A DNA stretch of 38,121 bases, taken from the NCBI GenBank assembly GCA_946407465.1, contig CAMJOD010000004.1, positions 1-38,121 of the forward strand. Direction: 5' to 3'. A model generated the notes under the pieces. That model searched no databases. It saw only the letters and a list, made by a program, of their open reading frames with translations, and was not told the origin of the DNA. The position numbers and the translations under genes were made by a program. This DNA comes from an uncultured Clostridia bacterium. GTDB lineage: Bacteria > Bacillota > Clostridia > Oscillospirales > Acutalibacteraceae. Positions 22,076 to 30,963 of this stretch are shown one piece after another. Position 1 is the stretch's first letter. Every line of letters starts with the position of its first letter.

Positions 22076-24484
22076 ATGTCAGGAATGAAGAAAGCGTTAG
22101 CCCTCGTTCTTGCTCTGATGATGATGATTACTGTCGGCGTCGTTACGGCGTCGGCAGTAGGTATTTCTAAGGATGACAGTGTGGCGGCGGACGAGCCTGT
22201 CACCATCACACTTCACGTCATGCAGGACGGGCTGGCACAGCCATATGTTTATTTGTGGAACTCGCTTCCCACCAACAGCGCCATGTCCAAAACCTATCCC
22301 GGTGAAAAAATGAACCTGACCGGCGAGTGGTTTACCTATACGGTCGAGAACGTCACCAAGGTCAATGCTTTGATTACCGACGCGGACGGCAAGCAGTATT
22401 CCAGAGAGACCAAAATCACCTCTGCCTCTGCGGACTGGTATTTTCTCAACGGAAAATGGACAAAATATGACCCGACCAAAATCGACCCCACCGAGAGCCT
22501 TGATCCGCGTGAGGACACGCTCTATTTTGTCATGACGACCCGTTTTTATGACGGCGACTCCGGCAACAACGTCCACTGCTGGGACGACCATGTTGCCAAC
22601 AATCCCGACAGCGACCCGGCGTGGCGCGGCGACTTTAAGGGTCTTGCCGAAAAGCTCGACTACATCAAGGCGCTCGGCTTCAACGCCATCTGGGTGACGC
22701 CGGTTGTCACCAACGCCTCCGGCTATGACTACCACGGCTATCACGCGATGGACTTCTCCACGGTGGACGTCCGCTACGAGAGCGACGACTTTGACTTTGA
22801 CGACCTGATTCTCGCCGTGCATCAAAAGGGCATGAAGATCTATCAGGACGTTGTGTTCCAGCACACCGGCAACTTTGGCGAGAGCCATTTTTGTCCGCTG
22901 TTCACCAAGGACACCACCAAGGATCTGGGCAATCTGGAGGAGTGCATGATCCCCACCGACTATTTGCTCGACACCTACGGTCTTAAATCCGCGGCGGAGT
23001 ACTGGGCGCAGCCGGCAGGCAGGCAGTATGACCAGCGTCTGAACCTGATGAAGAATACCACCTATCCCGGCACCGACGGCAACAGCACAGGTTCGCTGCC
23101 GGATGAGTCGGATTTTGCTATGAACAAGGTGTCGCAGAGCGATATCTACAATCCTAACAACTACTATCACAGCGGTTATTTTCAGAGCCCCAACTACGAC
23201 GACTGGACGACCAAATTTTCCCAGATTGCCGGCGACTGCGTTGACCTCAACACCGAGAATCCTGCTGTTGCCGCGTATATCACCGAGACCTACGGCGAAT
23301 ACATTCGCCGCGGCGTTGACGGCTTCCGTGTGGACACGGTGCGCCACATTCCGCGTCTGTCGCTGAACCTGATGTTCAATGAGCAGATTTATGATGCCGC
23401 CAAAGAGGCAGGCAAGACGAACTTTTTGATGTTCGGCGAAATCTGCACGCGTTATTCTCAGGTTTGGTATCGCGGACATGCCGAGGAGAGCACGCCCTAT
23501 TACACATGGAAGGAGCCCAACGCCAAGTGGGCGGAGCAGTGGCACTGGGGCACTACCAGAGAAGATATCAACGAGAACATGAACCTTGTTTTGCAGCATT
23601 ATCTCGAAGAGGATAACTACGAAAAGGATCATAACAAGCTGGAGCCGTCCTCGCAGAACGCGCTGCTCAATGGCGTCAGCTATCATGCGGTTGACCGTTC
23701 GATGGCGTCCGGCATGGAGGCAATTGACTTCCAGATGCACCGCAAGTTCGGCAGCGCTTCCGACGCTTTCAATTTTGCCAAGGGCGTGGACAAATACTAC
23801 AACGACGCGACCTATAACGTTATGTATGTTGATTCACACGACTATGCGCCGGAGCAGCCGCAGGAGACGACCCGCTTCACCGGCGGCACCGCCACCTGGG
23901 CGGAGAACCTTGACTTGATGTTCACCTTCCGCGGTATTCCCTGCGTCTACTACGGCTCCGAAATCGAGTTCCAAAAGGGCGCCCTTATCGACAAGGGTAC
24001 GCTTATCTCCCTCGCCGAATCCGGCAGAGCCTACTACGGCGACCATCTGGAGGGCGAGGTGACCGCGACCGATTTCGGCGAATACACCGCGACCGGCACC
24101 GTCAAGGACACCCTTGACTCCACGCTTTCACAGCATTTGATGAAGCTCAACAAGATGCGCCGTGCGGTTCCCGCGCTGCAAAAGGGTCAGTACACCGCCA
24201 ATTCCGCCTATGTCAGCGGCGACATGGCGTACATCCGCCGTTTCACTGACAACACGACCGACAGCCTTGCCTGTGTCACCATCTCCGGCGGCGCGACCTT
24301 CAAGCAGATCCCCAACGGTCTGTATATCGACGCGGTCACCGGCGACAGACAGACTGTCACCAACGGCACCCTCACGGTTCCGAGCATCGGCAAAGCCAAC
24401 ATGCGCGTTTATGTCTGCTGCGCGAGCGGCTTCACCGGCATTGACGGCGCGGTCGGCAGCACCACCACCGCCTATTTAAAATAA
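22076..24484 (+). CDS. Secreted GH13 alpha-amylase with N-terminal starch-binding domain
   Basis: This 802-residue extracellular enzyme hydrolyses alpha-1,4 bonds of starch. A signal peptide (about 1-28, ending TASAVG) precedes a CBM26-like domain (about 40-130, YVYLWNSLP, TYPGEKM). The GH13 barrel carries FNAIWVTPVV, DVVFQHTGNFG (region I, Gln in place of the usual Asn), GVDGFRVDTVRH (region II with the nucleophile Asp), FGEI (region III acid/base Glu) and YVDSHD (region IV, Ser in place of Asn). A C-terminal beta domain ends the protein; there is no dockerin or sorting signal. GGAGG lies five bases before the ATG. It is co-transcribed with the dockerin protein and ended by a strong hairpin. 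Confidence 0.95.
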   Translation: MSGMKKALALVLALMMMITVGVVTASAVGISKDDSVAADEPVTITLHVMQDGLAQPYVYLWNSLPTNSAMSKTYPGEKMNLTGEWFTYTVENVTKVNALITDADGKQYSRETKITSASADWYFLNGKWTKYDPTKIDPTESLDPREDTLYFVMTTRFYDGDSGNNVHCWDDHVANNPDSDPAWRGDFKGLAEKLDYIKALGFNAIWVTPVVTNASGYDYHGYHAMDFSTVDVRYESDDFDFDDLILAVHQKGMKIYQDVVFQHTGNFGESHFCPLFTKDTTKDLGNLEECMIPTDYLLDTYGLKSAAEYWAQPAGRQYDQRLNLMKNTTYPGTDGNSTGSLPDESDFAMNKVSQSDIYNPNNYYHSGYFQSPNYDDWTTKFSQIAGDCVDLNTENPAVAAYITETYGEYIRRGVDGFRVDTVRHIPRLSLNLMFNEQIYDAAKEAGKTNFLMFGEICTRYSQVWYRGHAEESTPYYTWKEPNAKWAEQWHWGTTREDINENMNLVLQHYLEEDNYEKDHNKLEPSSQNALLNGVSYHAVDRSMASGMEAIDFQMHRKFGSASDAFNFAKGVDKYYNDATYNVMYVDSHDYAPEQPQETTRFTGGTATWAENLDLMFTFRGIPCVYYGSEIEFQKGALIDKGTLISLAESGRAYYGDHLEGEVTATDFGEYTATGTVKDTLDSTLSQHLMKLNKMRRAVPALQKGQYTANSAYVSGDMAYIRRFTDNTTDSLACVTISGGATFKQIPNGLYIDAVTGDRQTVTNGTLTVPSIGKANMRVYVCCASGFTGIDGAVGSTTTAYLK

Positions 24485-24498
24485 GCTTATGACTGTTG

Positions 24499-24536
24499 AC
24501 AGGCATGCCTTCGGGTGTGCCTGTTTTGCTTTTTTG
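24499..24536 (+). terminator. Strong UUCG-tetraloop terminator after the amylase
   Basis: Arms 24499-24509 and 24514-24524 pair over 11 positions (two G-U) closed by a TTCG tetraloop, followed by TTTTGCTTTTTT. Confidence 0.9.
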
Positions 24537-24598
24537 ATGTGTATGCATTGAATTGCGCAGAAAAAAAGGAAGTTTTTCCGCTTTTTTTCAAAAAACAC

Positions 24599-24627
24599 TT
24601 TACTTTAGTAAATTGATAATGTATAAT
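24599..24627 (+). promoter_or_regulatory. Promoter of the amino-acid ABC transporter operon
   Basis: TTTACT at 24599-24604 and TATAAT at 24622-24627 have a 17-base spacer. The leader then holds a perfect six-pair hairpin, CAATAC (24662-24667) with GTATTG (24672-24677), just ahead of CGGAGG; it could influence ribosome access. Confidence 0.65.
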
Positions 24628-24696
24628 AACTCTGTTCGCGTGCGCAAAAAGACGCACACTACAATACAAATGTATTGAAAAACGGAGGTCAAAATT

Positions 24697-25569
24697 ATGA
24701 AAAAAATCATTGCGTTAATGATGGCAGGCATGATGACTGCCACCGCGCTTGCCGGCTGCGGCGGCTCGGGAGAGAAAAAGGAATCTGCCACGGAGGCTGC
24801 CACTAAGGCTGCCGCCACCGAAGCGGCTGCCACTGCGGACAGCGCCGGTGAGGACTGGACTTATCTGGAAAACAAGGGCAACCTTGTTATCGGCATCACC
24901 TATTTTGAGCCGATGAACTATATGGACGAAAACAACGAGCTGACCGGCTTTGAGACCGATTTTGCCAAAGCGGTTTGCGAGGAGCTGAAGCTCGAGCCCA
25001 AGTTCCAGGAGATTGACTGGGATTCCAAGGAAATCGAGCTGAAAACAAAGTCCATCGACTGCATCTGGAACGGTCTCACCATCACGCCCGAGCGTCAGGA
25101 GAATATGGACATCTCCATTCCTTACATGGAAAACAAGCAGGTCATGGTGTGCAGCAAGGACAAGGTCGCCCAGTTTGCGCAGAGCGTAGACGGCGCATCG
25201 GTTGTTGCGGAGGCTGACTCCGCCGGTGAGGATGTCGCCAAGGAAGACGCGTTCTTCAAGGGCGCGGACTATCAGTCCGTTCAGTCTCAGTCTACCGCGC
25301 TTCTCGAAGTAAAGGCAGGCACGGCTGACATCGCCATCATCGACTATGTTATGTCCAAGGGTACTCTGAGAGAGGATTCCGATTTTGCCAACCTCGCGGT
25401 TGTAGAGGAAAAGACCTTCTCTCCCGAGCAGTACGGCATCGCCCTCAGAAAGAACAGCGCCGCCACACTTGAAAAGCTCAACGCGGCAATCAAGGCTGTC
25501 AGCGACAGCGGCAAGCTCAAGGAAATTGCCGACAAGTACAACCTTGCCGACCTTTTGATTGTGAAATAA
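24697..25569 (+). CDS. Amino-acid ABC transporter substrate-binding lipoprotein
   Basis: This 290-residue SBP_bac_3 protein captures a polar amino acid outside the membrane and delivers it to the permease. The signal peptide ends in the lipobox ALAGC, so Cys20 would be lipidated. An Ala/Thr-rich linker (to about residue 48) follows, then the two-lobe binding domain from LENKGNLVIGITYFEPMNYMDENNELTGFETDFAKAV, with IDWDSKEIELKTKSIDCIWNGLTITPERQ typical of the polar amino acid group. Ligand identity (cystine, glutamine, or other) cannot be fixed. GGAGG lies nine bases before the ATG. The permease starts four bases after its stop. Confidence 0.93.
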   Translation: MKKIIALMMAGMMTATALAGCGGSGEKKESATEAATKAAATEAAATADSAGEDWTYLENKGNLVIGITYFEPMNYMDENNELTGFETDFAKAVCEELKLEPKFQEIDWDSKEIELKTKSIDCIWNGLTITPERQENMDISIPYMENKQVMVCSKDKVAQFAQSVDGASVVAEADSAGEDVAKEDAFFKGADYQSVQSQSTALLEVKAGTADIAIIDYVMSKGTLREDSDFANLAVVEEKTFSPEQYGIALRKNSAATLEKLNAAIKAVSDSGKLKEIADKYNLADLLIVK

Positions 25570-25572
25570 TCA

Positions 25573-26226
25573 ATGGATCAGTACTGGAGTGTTACCCAAC
25601 AGCTGCTGGCAGGCTTTGGCGAAAACTGTCTGCTCTTCGGTGTCACCCTGTTGTTTGCGCTGCCGCTGGGCTTGCTGATTTCGCTCGGCTCGATGTCGCG
25701 CTTCAAGCCGCTGAAGGCTGTTTGCAGAGTATTTGTATGGATTATCCGCGGCACACCTCTGATGCTGCAATTGTTTGTCGTCTACTACATACCGCCGCTG
25801 CTGTCCGACGGCTCGTTCAAGTTCAGCGACCGCATGACGGCGGCGATGATCGCGTTTATCATCAACTACGCGGCATATTTTTCCGAGATTTACCGCGGCG
25901 GTATCGAGGCGATTCCCAGGGGACAATACGAAGCCGGCTATGTGCTGGGCATGACAAAGTCGCAGATTTTCTTTAAGGTCGTGCTGCTGCAGGTCGTCAA
26001 GCGCATTATCCCTCCGATGAGCAACGAAATCATCACGCTCGTCAAGGACACCTCGCTGGCGCGTGTGATTGCCGTCGGCGAAATTCTCAAGAACGCGGAG
26101 CAGTTCACCAAGCAGGGCTTAATCTGGCCGATTTTCTACACCGGCGCCTTTTTCCTGCTGTTCTGCGGCGTGCTGACGCTTCTTTTCCGTTTTATCGAAA
26201 GAAAGCTCGATTATTACAAGGGTTAA
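25573..26226 (+). CDS. Amino-acid ABC transporter permease
   Basis: This 217-residue His/Glu/Gln/Arg/opine-type permease has about five membrane helices and the ABC-contacting EAA loop EAGYVLGMTKSQIFFKVVLLQVVKRIIPPMSNEII. The family signature IRGTPLMLQLF is near residue 58, and VKDTSLARVI follows. The ATG at 25573 lacks a clear ribosome site and comes three bases after the binding-protein stop, so it probably depends on translational coupling. The ATPase gene follows after 12 bases. Confidence 0.94.
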   Translation: MDQYWSVTQQLLAGFGENCLLFGVTLLFALPLGLLISLGSMSRFKPLKAVCRVFVWIIRGTPLMLQLFVVYYIPPLLSDGSFKFSDRMTAAMIAFIINYAAYFSEIYRGGIEAIPRGQYEAGYVLGMTKSQIFFKVVLLQVVKRIIPPMSNEIITLVKDTSLARVIAVGEILKNAEQFTKQGLIWPIFYTGAFFLLFCGVLTLLFRFIERKLDYYKG

Positions 26227-26238
26227 GGAGGATTCGGC

Positions 26239-27048
26239 ATGGCATTTTTGGAAGTAAAGAATATCAAAAAAAGCTTTGGCAAAACGCTCGTTCTCAAGGA
26301 CATCAGCTTCACGCTCGAAAAGGGCGAGGTGCTGGCGATTATCGGCTCCTCCGGCTCCGGCAAGACGACGCTGCTGCGCTGCATCAATTTTTTGGAAACG
26401 CCGCAAAAGGGCGTCATCTCCGTCAACGGCAGCGTGCTGTTTGACGACGCGGATTCCTCCAAAAAAAAGGACGCGGAAATCCGCAAAAACCGCCTGCATT
26501 TCGGCATGGTGTTTCAGCAGTTCAACCTGTTTCCGCAGTATACCGTGTTTGAGAACCTGATTTTGGCTCCCAAGCTGCTTGCCAAAGAAAAAATAGAGCA
26601 AAACGGTGAGTTTTTGGGCGCCAAGAGCTACAAGGAAGCGGTTGAGTCCATCAAGACCTACGCGGAGCAGCTGCTCGAAAATGTCGGGCTCAGCGAAAAG
26701 CGGGACGAATACCCCTGCAATCTGAGCGGCGGACAGCAGCAGCGCGTGGCAATTGCCCGTGCGCTGGCGCTCAAGCCGGACATTCTCTGCTTTGACGAGC
26801 CGACCTCGGCGCTCGACCCGGAGCTGACGGGCGAGGTGCTCAACGTTATCAAGAGCCTGAAAAGCTCCGAGAGCACGATGATTGTCGTGACGCATGAAAT
26901 CAGCTTTGCGCGCGACGTCGCCGATAAAATCATTTTTATGGCGGACGGTGTGATTGAAGAAGAGGGAACACCGCAGCAGGTGATTGAAAATCCGCAGAGT
27001 CCGCGCACACAGGCGTTTTTGTCGCGGTTTAATCAGTATTCCGATTAA
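26239..27048 (+). CDS. Amino-acid ABC transporter ATP-binding protein
   Basis: This 269-residue ABC ATPase powers the importer above. Walker A GSSGSGKTT is at about residues 36-44, the Q-loop is in VFQQFNLFPQ, the signature is LSGGQQQR, the Walker B is ILCFDEPTSALDPE, and the H-loop is VVTHEI. This is the GlnQ/HisP class in every motif. An insertion of about 18 residues between the Q-loop and the signature (KEKIEQNGEFLGAKSYKEAV) makes it slightly longer than usual. AAGGAGG precedes the ATG. A perfect hairpin terminator follows. Confidence 0.95.
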   Translation: MAFLEVKNIKKSFGKTLVLKDISFTLEKGEVLAIIGSSGSGKTTLLRCINFLETPQKGVISVNGSVLFDDADSSKKKDAEIRKNRLHFGMVFQQFNLFPQYTVFENLILAPKLLAKEKIEQNGEFLGAKSYKEAVESIKTYAEQLLENVGLSEKRDEYPCNLSGGQQQRVAIARALALKPDILCFDEPTSALDPELTGEVLNVIKSLKSSESTMIVVTHEISFARDVADKIIFMADGVIEEEGTPQQVIENPQSPRTQAFLSRFNQYSD

Positions 27049-27062
27049 TATTTTTAAGTTCA

Positions 27063-27092
27063 GGAGACAGTCCACACGGCTGTCTCCTTTTT
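27063..27092 (+). terminator. Terminator of the ABC transporter operon
   Basis: GGAGACAG (27063-27070) pairs perfectly with CTGTCTCC (27080-27087) around a nine-base loop, followed by TTTTT. Confidence 0.9.
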
Positions 27093-27161
27093 AAATGGTA
27101 AAAGCCGGTCGAATTTCCGCAAATTTCACCGTCTGTTCACACGGAATCTGGTCGATAATGC

Positions 27162-27190
27162 TTGAAAAATAGAAAGGAAGATGGTATAAT
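27162..27190 (+). promoter_or_regulatory. Promoter of the thyX-tmk gene run
   Basis: TTGAAA at 27162-27167 and a consensus TATAAT at 27185-27190 have a 17-base spacer, about 40 bases before the TTG start of thyX. Confidence 0.82.
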
Positions 27191-27228
27191 ACAAATAATT
27201 ATGTAATCTGGAGAAGTGGGGGATAAAA

Positions 27229-28038
27229 TTGGCTGTAAAAGTAACCTTGCTGACGCACACGCCGAATCCGGAACAGGTGGTGGCGATGGCGGCAAAGCTT
27301 TGCTATTCGCCGTCCGGCATCGAGGACATCCGCGAGGGCTTGACGGAAGAAAAAACCGCCGCCTTTATCGACATGCTGGCAGGTCTCGGTCACGCCAGTC
27401 CGACGGAGCACGCGAGCTTTACCTTTGGCATCGAGGGCATCTCACGCGCCTGCTCCCATCAGCTGGTGCGGCACAGAATTGCTTCCTACAGCCAGCAGTC
27501 CCAGCGCTATGTGGACGGCACGAAGTTTGATTTTGTGACGCCGCCGGCGATTCGGGAAAATCCCAAGGCGCTCGAAGCATATAACCGCGTGCTGGACGAG
27601 CAGGCAAAGGCGTACAGCGTGATTCGCGACGCGCTTGCGGCAGGTTATATCGCCGAATATCTCGGCGAGCCGCAGGAGGGAACCGACGCGGAGATTATCG
27701 ACCGCTTCAAAACGGCGCACAAAACCGAATGTGCCGCCTTTATCAAAAAGGCGAACGAGGACGCGCGTTTTGTTTTGCCAAACGCCTCCGCCACCAAGAT
27801 TGTCTGCACCTTCAACGCGCGCAGCCTGCAAAACTTCTTTGCGCACCGCTGCTGCAACCGCGCCCAGTGGGAAATCCGCGAGGTTGCCGAGCAAATGCTG
27901 CTGCAGTGCCGCGAGGTGGCGCCGCACCTGTTCCAAAACTGCGGACCGTCCTGTCTGTTCGGTCCCTGTCCCGAGGGCAGAATGAGCTGCGGCAGACAAA
28001 AAGAAATGAGAGAAAAATACGGTGTGCGCAGGGCATAA
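27229..28038 (+). CDS. thyX: Flavin-dependent thymidylate synthase
   Basis: This 269-residue enzyme methylates dUMP to dTMP using methylene-THF, FAD and NADPH. The ThyX motif is RHRIASYSQQSQRY at residues 81-94, with Ser88 where many members have Asn, a variation I associate with Firmicutes forms. The C-terminal substrate region NARSLQNFFAHRCCNRAQWEIRE is clear. The start is TTG at 27229 with GTGGGGGAT upstream; no in-frame ATG exists earlier. tmk follows after 19 bases, giving consecutive steps of dTTP synthesis. Folate recycling is represented nearby by the 5-formyl-THF cyclo-ligase gene at 30963. Confidence 0.96.
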   Translation: MAVKVTLLTHTPNPEQVVAMAAKLCYSPSGIEDIREGLTEEKTAAFIDMLAGLGHASPTEHASFTFGIEGISRACSHQLVRHRIASYSQQSQRYVDGTKFDFVTPPAIRENPKALEAYNRVLDEQAKAYSVIRDALAAGYIAEYLGEPQEGTDAEIIDRFKTAHKTECAAFIKKANEDARFVLPNASATKIVCTFNARSLQNFFAHRCCNRAQWEIREVAEQMLLQCREVAPHLFQNCGPSCLFGPCPEGRMSCGRQKEMREKYGVRRA

Positions 28039-28057
28039 GGATTTTGGCGGTGAAGCA

Positions 28058-28732
28058 ATGAGCGAAAAATCAAAGATTATTGTAATAGAGGGGCTGGACG
28101 GCTCCGGCAAGGCGACCCAGACAAAGCTTCTTGCCGAAAAGCTGAGGGCACAGGGACGCCGCGTCCGTCAGCTGTCCTTTCCCGATTACGAGAGCCGCGG
28201 CTCGGCTTTGGTGCAGATGTATCTCAACGGCGAGTTCGGCAGCAAGCCCGAGGACGTCAACGCCTACGCGGCGTCGGCTTTTTATGCGGTAGACCGTGCG
28301 GCGAGCTTTTTGAAGGATTGGCAGCGCGACTATCGCGCAGGCACACTGCTGCTCAGCGACCGCTACTGCACCTCCAACATCATTTATCAAATGGCAAAGG
28401 TCAGCGACAGCGAGCGCGACGCCTTTATCCGCTGGCAGGCTGATTTTGAATACGACAAGCTCGGCTTGCCGCGTCCGGAGCTGGTGATTTATCTCGATGT
28501 GGAGCCGGATGTTTCCCAAAAGCTGATGGAACAGCGCTACGGCGGCGACAACAGCAAAAAGGATTTGCATGAGAGCAATCTGGAATTTTTGCTCTCCTGC
28601 CGCAGAAGCGCCCTTTATGCCGCCGAGCAATGCGGCTGGCACATCATCAACTGCTGCCGTGACGGCGCGATTCGACCGATTGAGGAAATCTCCGAGGATA
28701 TTGAAGAAGTGATGCAAGGAATTTTATGTTAG
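28058..28732 (+). CDS. tmk: Thymidylate kinase
   Basis: This 224-residue kinase phosphorylates dTMP to dTDP. The P-loop is EGLDGSGKATQ, with Ala where Thr is usual. The DR motif appears in LLSDRYCTSNIIYQMAKV, and the lid region is EQRYGGDNSKKDLHE, all as in clostridial dTMP kinases. The frame stays open to 28022, but the ATG at 28058 matches the family start and follows GGCGGTGAAG. It is co-transcribed with thyX and overlaps the next gene by seven bases. Confidence 0.93.
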   Translation: MSEKSKIIVIEGLDGSGKATQTKLLAEKLRAQGRRVRQLSFPDYESRGSALVQMYLNGEFGSKPEDVNAYAASAFYAVDRAASFLKDWQRDYRAGTLLLSDRYCTSNIIYQMAKVSDSERDAFIRWQADFEYDKLGLPRPELVIYLDVEPDVSQKLMEQRYGGDNSKKDLHESNLEFLLSCRRSALYAAEQCGWHIINCCRDGAIRPIEEISEDIEEVMQGILC

Positions 28733-29613
28733 ATTTCAAACCGATTGAAAAAGAACGAATCAATGAATACAAAAGCTATTACGACTACACCGGCGCCCTC
28801 GGCTGCGAGGTCAATTTTATCAACGGCTACCTGTGGAATAAAGAGTATAAGCTTCGCGTTGCCGTTTACCGCGACACGCTGATAAAGGCGTATTTTCGCG
28901 ACGAGCGCCGAGTTTGGGGATATTGCATGCCGTCCGGCGCACATGTTGCCGAGGCGGTGGAGGCGGTTTTTGCCGACGCGGAGGAGCGCGGCCAGCAGGT
29001 CTTTTTTGCCTATATGACCGGACGCGAGCGCGATTTGCTCGAGGCGCTGTTCCCGAACCGCTTTGCCTTTGACCGCGAGCCGGCCAATCAGGATTATATC
29101 TACAATTCCCAAGATTTGGCGACGCTTGCCGGCAAAAAATACCACGCCAAGCGCAACCATATTTCCAAGTTTTACCGTACCTACGGCGACGACGTCCGCT
29201 TTGAAACCCTCTGCGCGCGCAATCTCGACGACGCCATGCAGGTGATGACGGACTGGTGTACGGAAAACGGCTATGATCCGCAGACCTACGGCGAGGTGGA
29301 GGTGTTCCGCGAAGCGTGCCGCTGCTTTGACGAGCTGGGCATGCACGGCGGCATTCTGTATATCGACCGCAAGCCGGTTGCCATGACAATGGGCTGCGCC
29401 ATCTCCGACGCCTGCTTTGACGTGATGTTCGAAAAGGGGCTGCGCGCCTACGACGGCGTTTATGCGGTGATTAACCATGAATTTGCCAAAACGCTCACCC
29501 GCTACCCCTACATCAACCGCGAAGAGGACCTCGGCATGGAGGGACTGCGCAAGTCAAAGCTCTCCTATCATCCGGCAATCATCTACGACCGCTTTTGCGC
29601 CAAACCGCTGTGA
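28726..29613 (+). CDS. DUF2156 protein (MprF C-terminal-like aminoacyl transferase domain)
   Basis: This 295-residue protein consists of the soluble DUF2156 domain, two GNAT-like folds related to the catalytic half of MprF, which moves an amino acid from tRNA to phosphatidylglycerol. Diagnostic is DLATLAGKKYHAKRNHISKFYRTYG at about residues 126-150 and the C-terminal VINHEFAKTLTRYPYINREEDLGMEGLRKSKLSYHP. There is no membrane domain, so it is unlikely to be a complete lysyl-PG synthase; stand-alone forms are common in Clostridia and their acceptor is unknown. It overlaps tmk by seven bases and the next gene by four. Confidence 0.88.
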   Translation: MLDFKPIEKERINEYKSYYDYTGALGCEVNFINGYLWNKEYKLRVAVYRDTLIKAYFRDERRVWGYCMPSGAHVAEAVEAVFADAEERGQQVFFAYMTGRERDLLEALFPNRFAFDREPANQDYIYNSQDLATLAGKKYHAKRNHISKFYRTYGDDVRFETLCARNLDDAMQVMTDWCTENGYDPQTYGEVEVFREACRCFDELGMHGGILYIDRKPVAMTMGCAISDACFDVMFEKGLRAYDGVYAVINHEFAKTLTRYPYINREEDLGMEGLRKSKLSYHPAIIYDRFCAKPL

Positions 29614-30410
29614 GGTGTCGGGCGATAAGAGAAAGCGACCTGCCGCGCCTTGCGGCGCTCTGGCTGCGTTGCTTTGAAGAAAAGGAAGAAGCCGTAAAAT
29701 TATTCTTTGAAAGAAATTTATCAATTACACACGCCTATCTCGCGGAGGACGGCGGCACCGCAATCGCCGCGGTCTATCTGATAGACTGTCAGCTCGGCGG
29801 CATGCCGGCGCACTATCTCTGCGGCGCGGCGACCGACCCTGCCCACCGGCGACGGGGCGTGATGACGGCGCTGATTGATTTTGCTTTGCAGGATGCGGCG
29901 CGGCGCGGCGACTGCTATTCGGCGCTGCTGCCTGCCGACGACGGCTTGTACCGCTTTTATGCGGCGCTCGGCTATCAAAAAAGCGCGGCGGCATGCAGCA
30001 GAGAGCTTGCTGCGGAGCCCGCCGACAGGCAATTCGCTTCGGCTGTCGGCTGGGAGGAGCTGCAAAGACGCTGCGGCGGCGATAAATTTCTTTTGTGGAA
30101 TAATAAATATATACAATTCGCGTCGGAATACTATGCCTGCTACGGCGTGCAGGTGCTGCAAAACGAGCGGCTGCTTGCGCTGTATGAGCAGGACGGCGGC
30201 CGCGCCGCGGTGTTCTACGCACTTTATCAGCATTTGGAAGAACTCAAGGACCTGCTTTACCGCCGCGGCGTGCGCCTTTTTTCGCTGACAGGCAGCGCCG
30301 GCAATCCCGATTTGCAGGGCTGTGAGCCTGCTGTATGCGGCATGCTCAAGCCGCTGCGGCCGGACTTGCCCCAACAGCGCGGCGTGTATATCGGTCTGAC
30401 ACTCAGTTAG
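29610..30410 (+). CDS. GNAT family N-acetyltransferase
   Basis: This protein of about 266 residues begins with a GNAT acetyl-CoA domain (IRESDLPRLAALWLRCF, and the CoA-binding loop ATDPAHRRRGVMTALIDFAL near residues 78-97, then FYAALGYQKS). A second half, about residues 130-266, resembles the Eis-like C-terminal extension. The substrate is unknown. I placed the start at GTG 29610, which overlaps the previous stop as GTGA; a TTG at 29595 would also keep frame. The gene sits directly after another GNAT-fold protein. Confidence 0.85.
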   Translation: MRCRAIRESDLPRLAALWLRCFEEKEEAVKLFFERNLSITHAYLAEDGGTAIAAVYLIDCQLGGMPAHYLCGAATDPAHRRRGVMTALIDFALQDAARRGDCYSALLPADDGLYRFYAALGYQKSAAACSRELAAEPADRQFASAVGWEELQRRCGGDKFLLWNNKYIQFASEYYACYGVQVLQNERLLALYEQDGGRAAVFYALYQHLEELKDLLYRRGVRLFSLTGSAGNPDLQGCEPAVCGMLKPLRPDLPQQRGVYIGLTLS

Positions 30411-30423
30411 AAAGGAAAACGAT

Positions 30424-30963
30424 ATGTATTACATCTTTTTGGCAAACGGATTTGAAGTAACCGAGGCAATGGCGCCGCTCGACGTCATGCGCAGAGCCGG
30501 ACTGGACGTCAAGACGGTCGGCGTGACCGGACCCGAGGTGCAGACCTCCAACGGCGTGACCGTCAGGGCTGACATGGAATTGAACGCGCTTTCATATGAT
30601 AATCTCGACGGCGTGGTTCTCCCGGGCGGCATGCCGGGCACGCGCAACCTTCGGGCGTGCAAAGAGGTCACCGACTGCGTGCGCGCCTGCTTTGACAACG
30701 GCAAGCTGGTTGCGGCAATCTGTGCGGCTCCCTCCGTGCTGGGCAGCTTGGGTGTGCTCAACGGCAAGAGAGCCACCTGCTTTCCGGGCTTTGAGCCGGA
30801 GCTGACCGGCGCCGTCTGCACCGGCGAGCATGTGGTCACGGACGGAAACGTCATTACCGCCAAGGGCGCAGGCTGCTCGCTGAGCTTTGGTCATGCCATT
30901 GTCAGCGCCGCTGTTTCCAAGGTGACCGCCGACAAGGTGTTAAGTGATATGCAATGTTTTTGA
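30424..30963 (+). CDS. DJ-1/PfpI family protein (YajL-like)
   Basis: This 179-residue protein of the DJ-1/ThiJ group has the nucleophile elbow VAAICAAPSVLGSLGVL with Cys100, the Glu in LANGFEVTEAMAPLDVMRRAG, and the loop LPGGMPGTRNL. YajL/DJ-1 relatives are linked to protection from oxidative or glycation damage; the exact activity is debated. GAAAGGAAAACG lies before the ATG. It overlaps the folate cyclo-ligase gene, so the two are coupled. Confidence 0.92.
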   Translation: MYYIFLANGFEVTEAMAPLDVMRRAGLDVKTVGVTGPEVQTSNGVTVRADMELNALSYDNLDGVVLPGGMPGTRNLRACKEVTDCVRACFDNGKLVAAICAAPSVLGSLGVLNGKRATCFPGFEPELTGAVCTGEHVVTDGNVITAKGAGCSLSFGHAIVSAAVSKVTADKVLSDMQCF

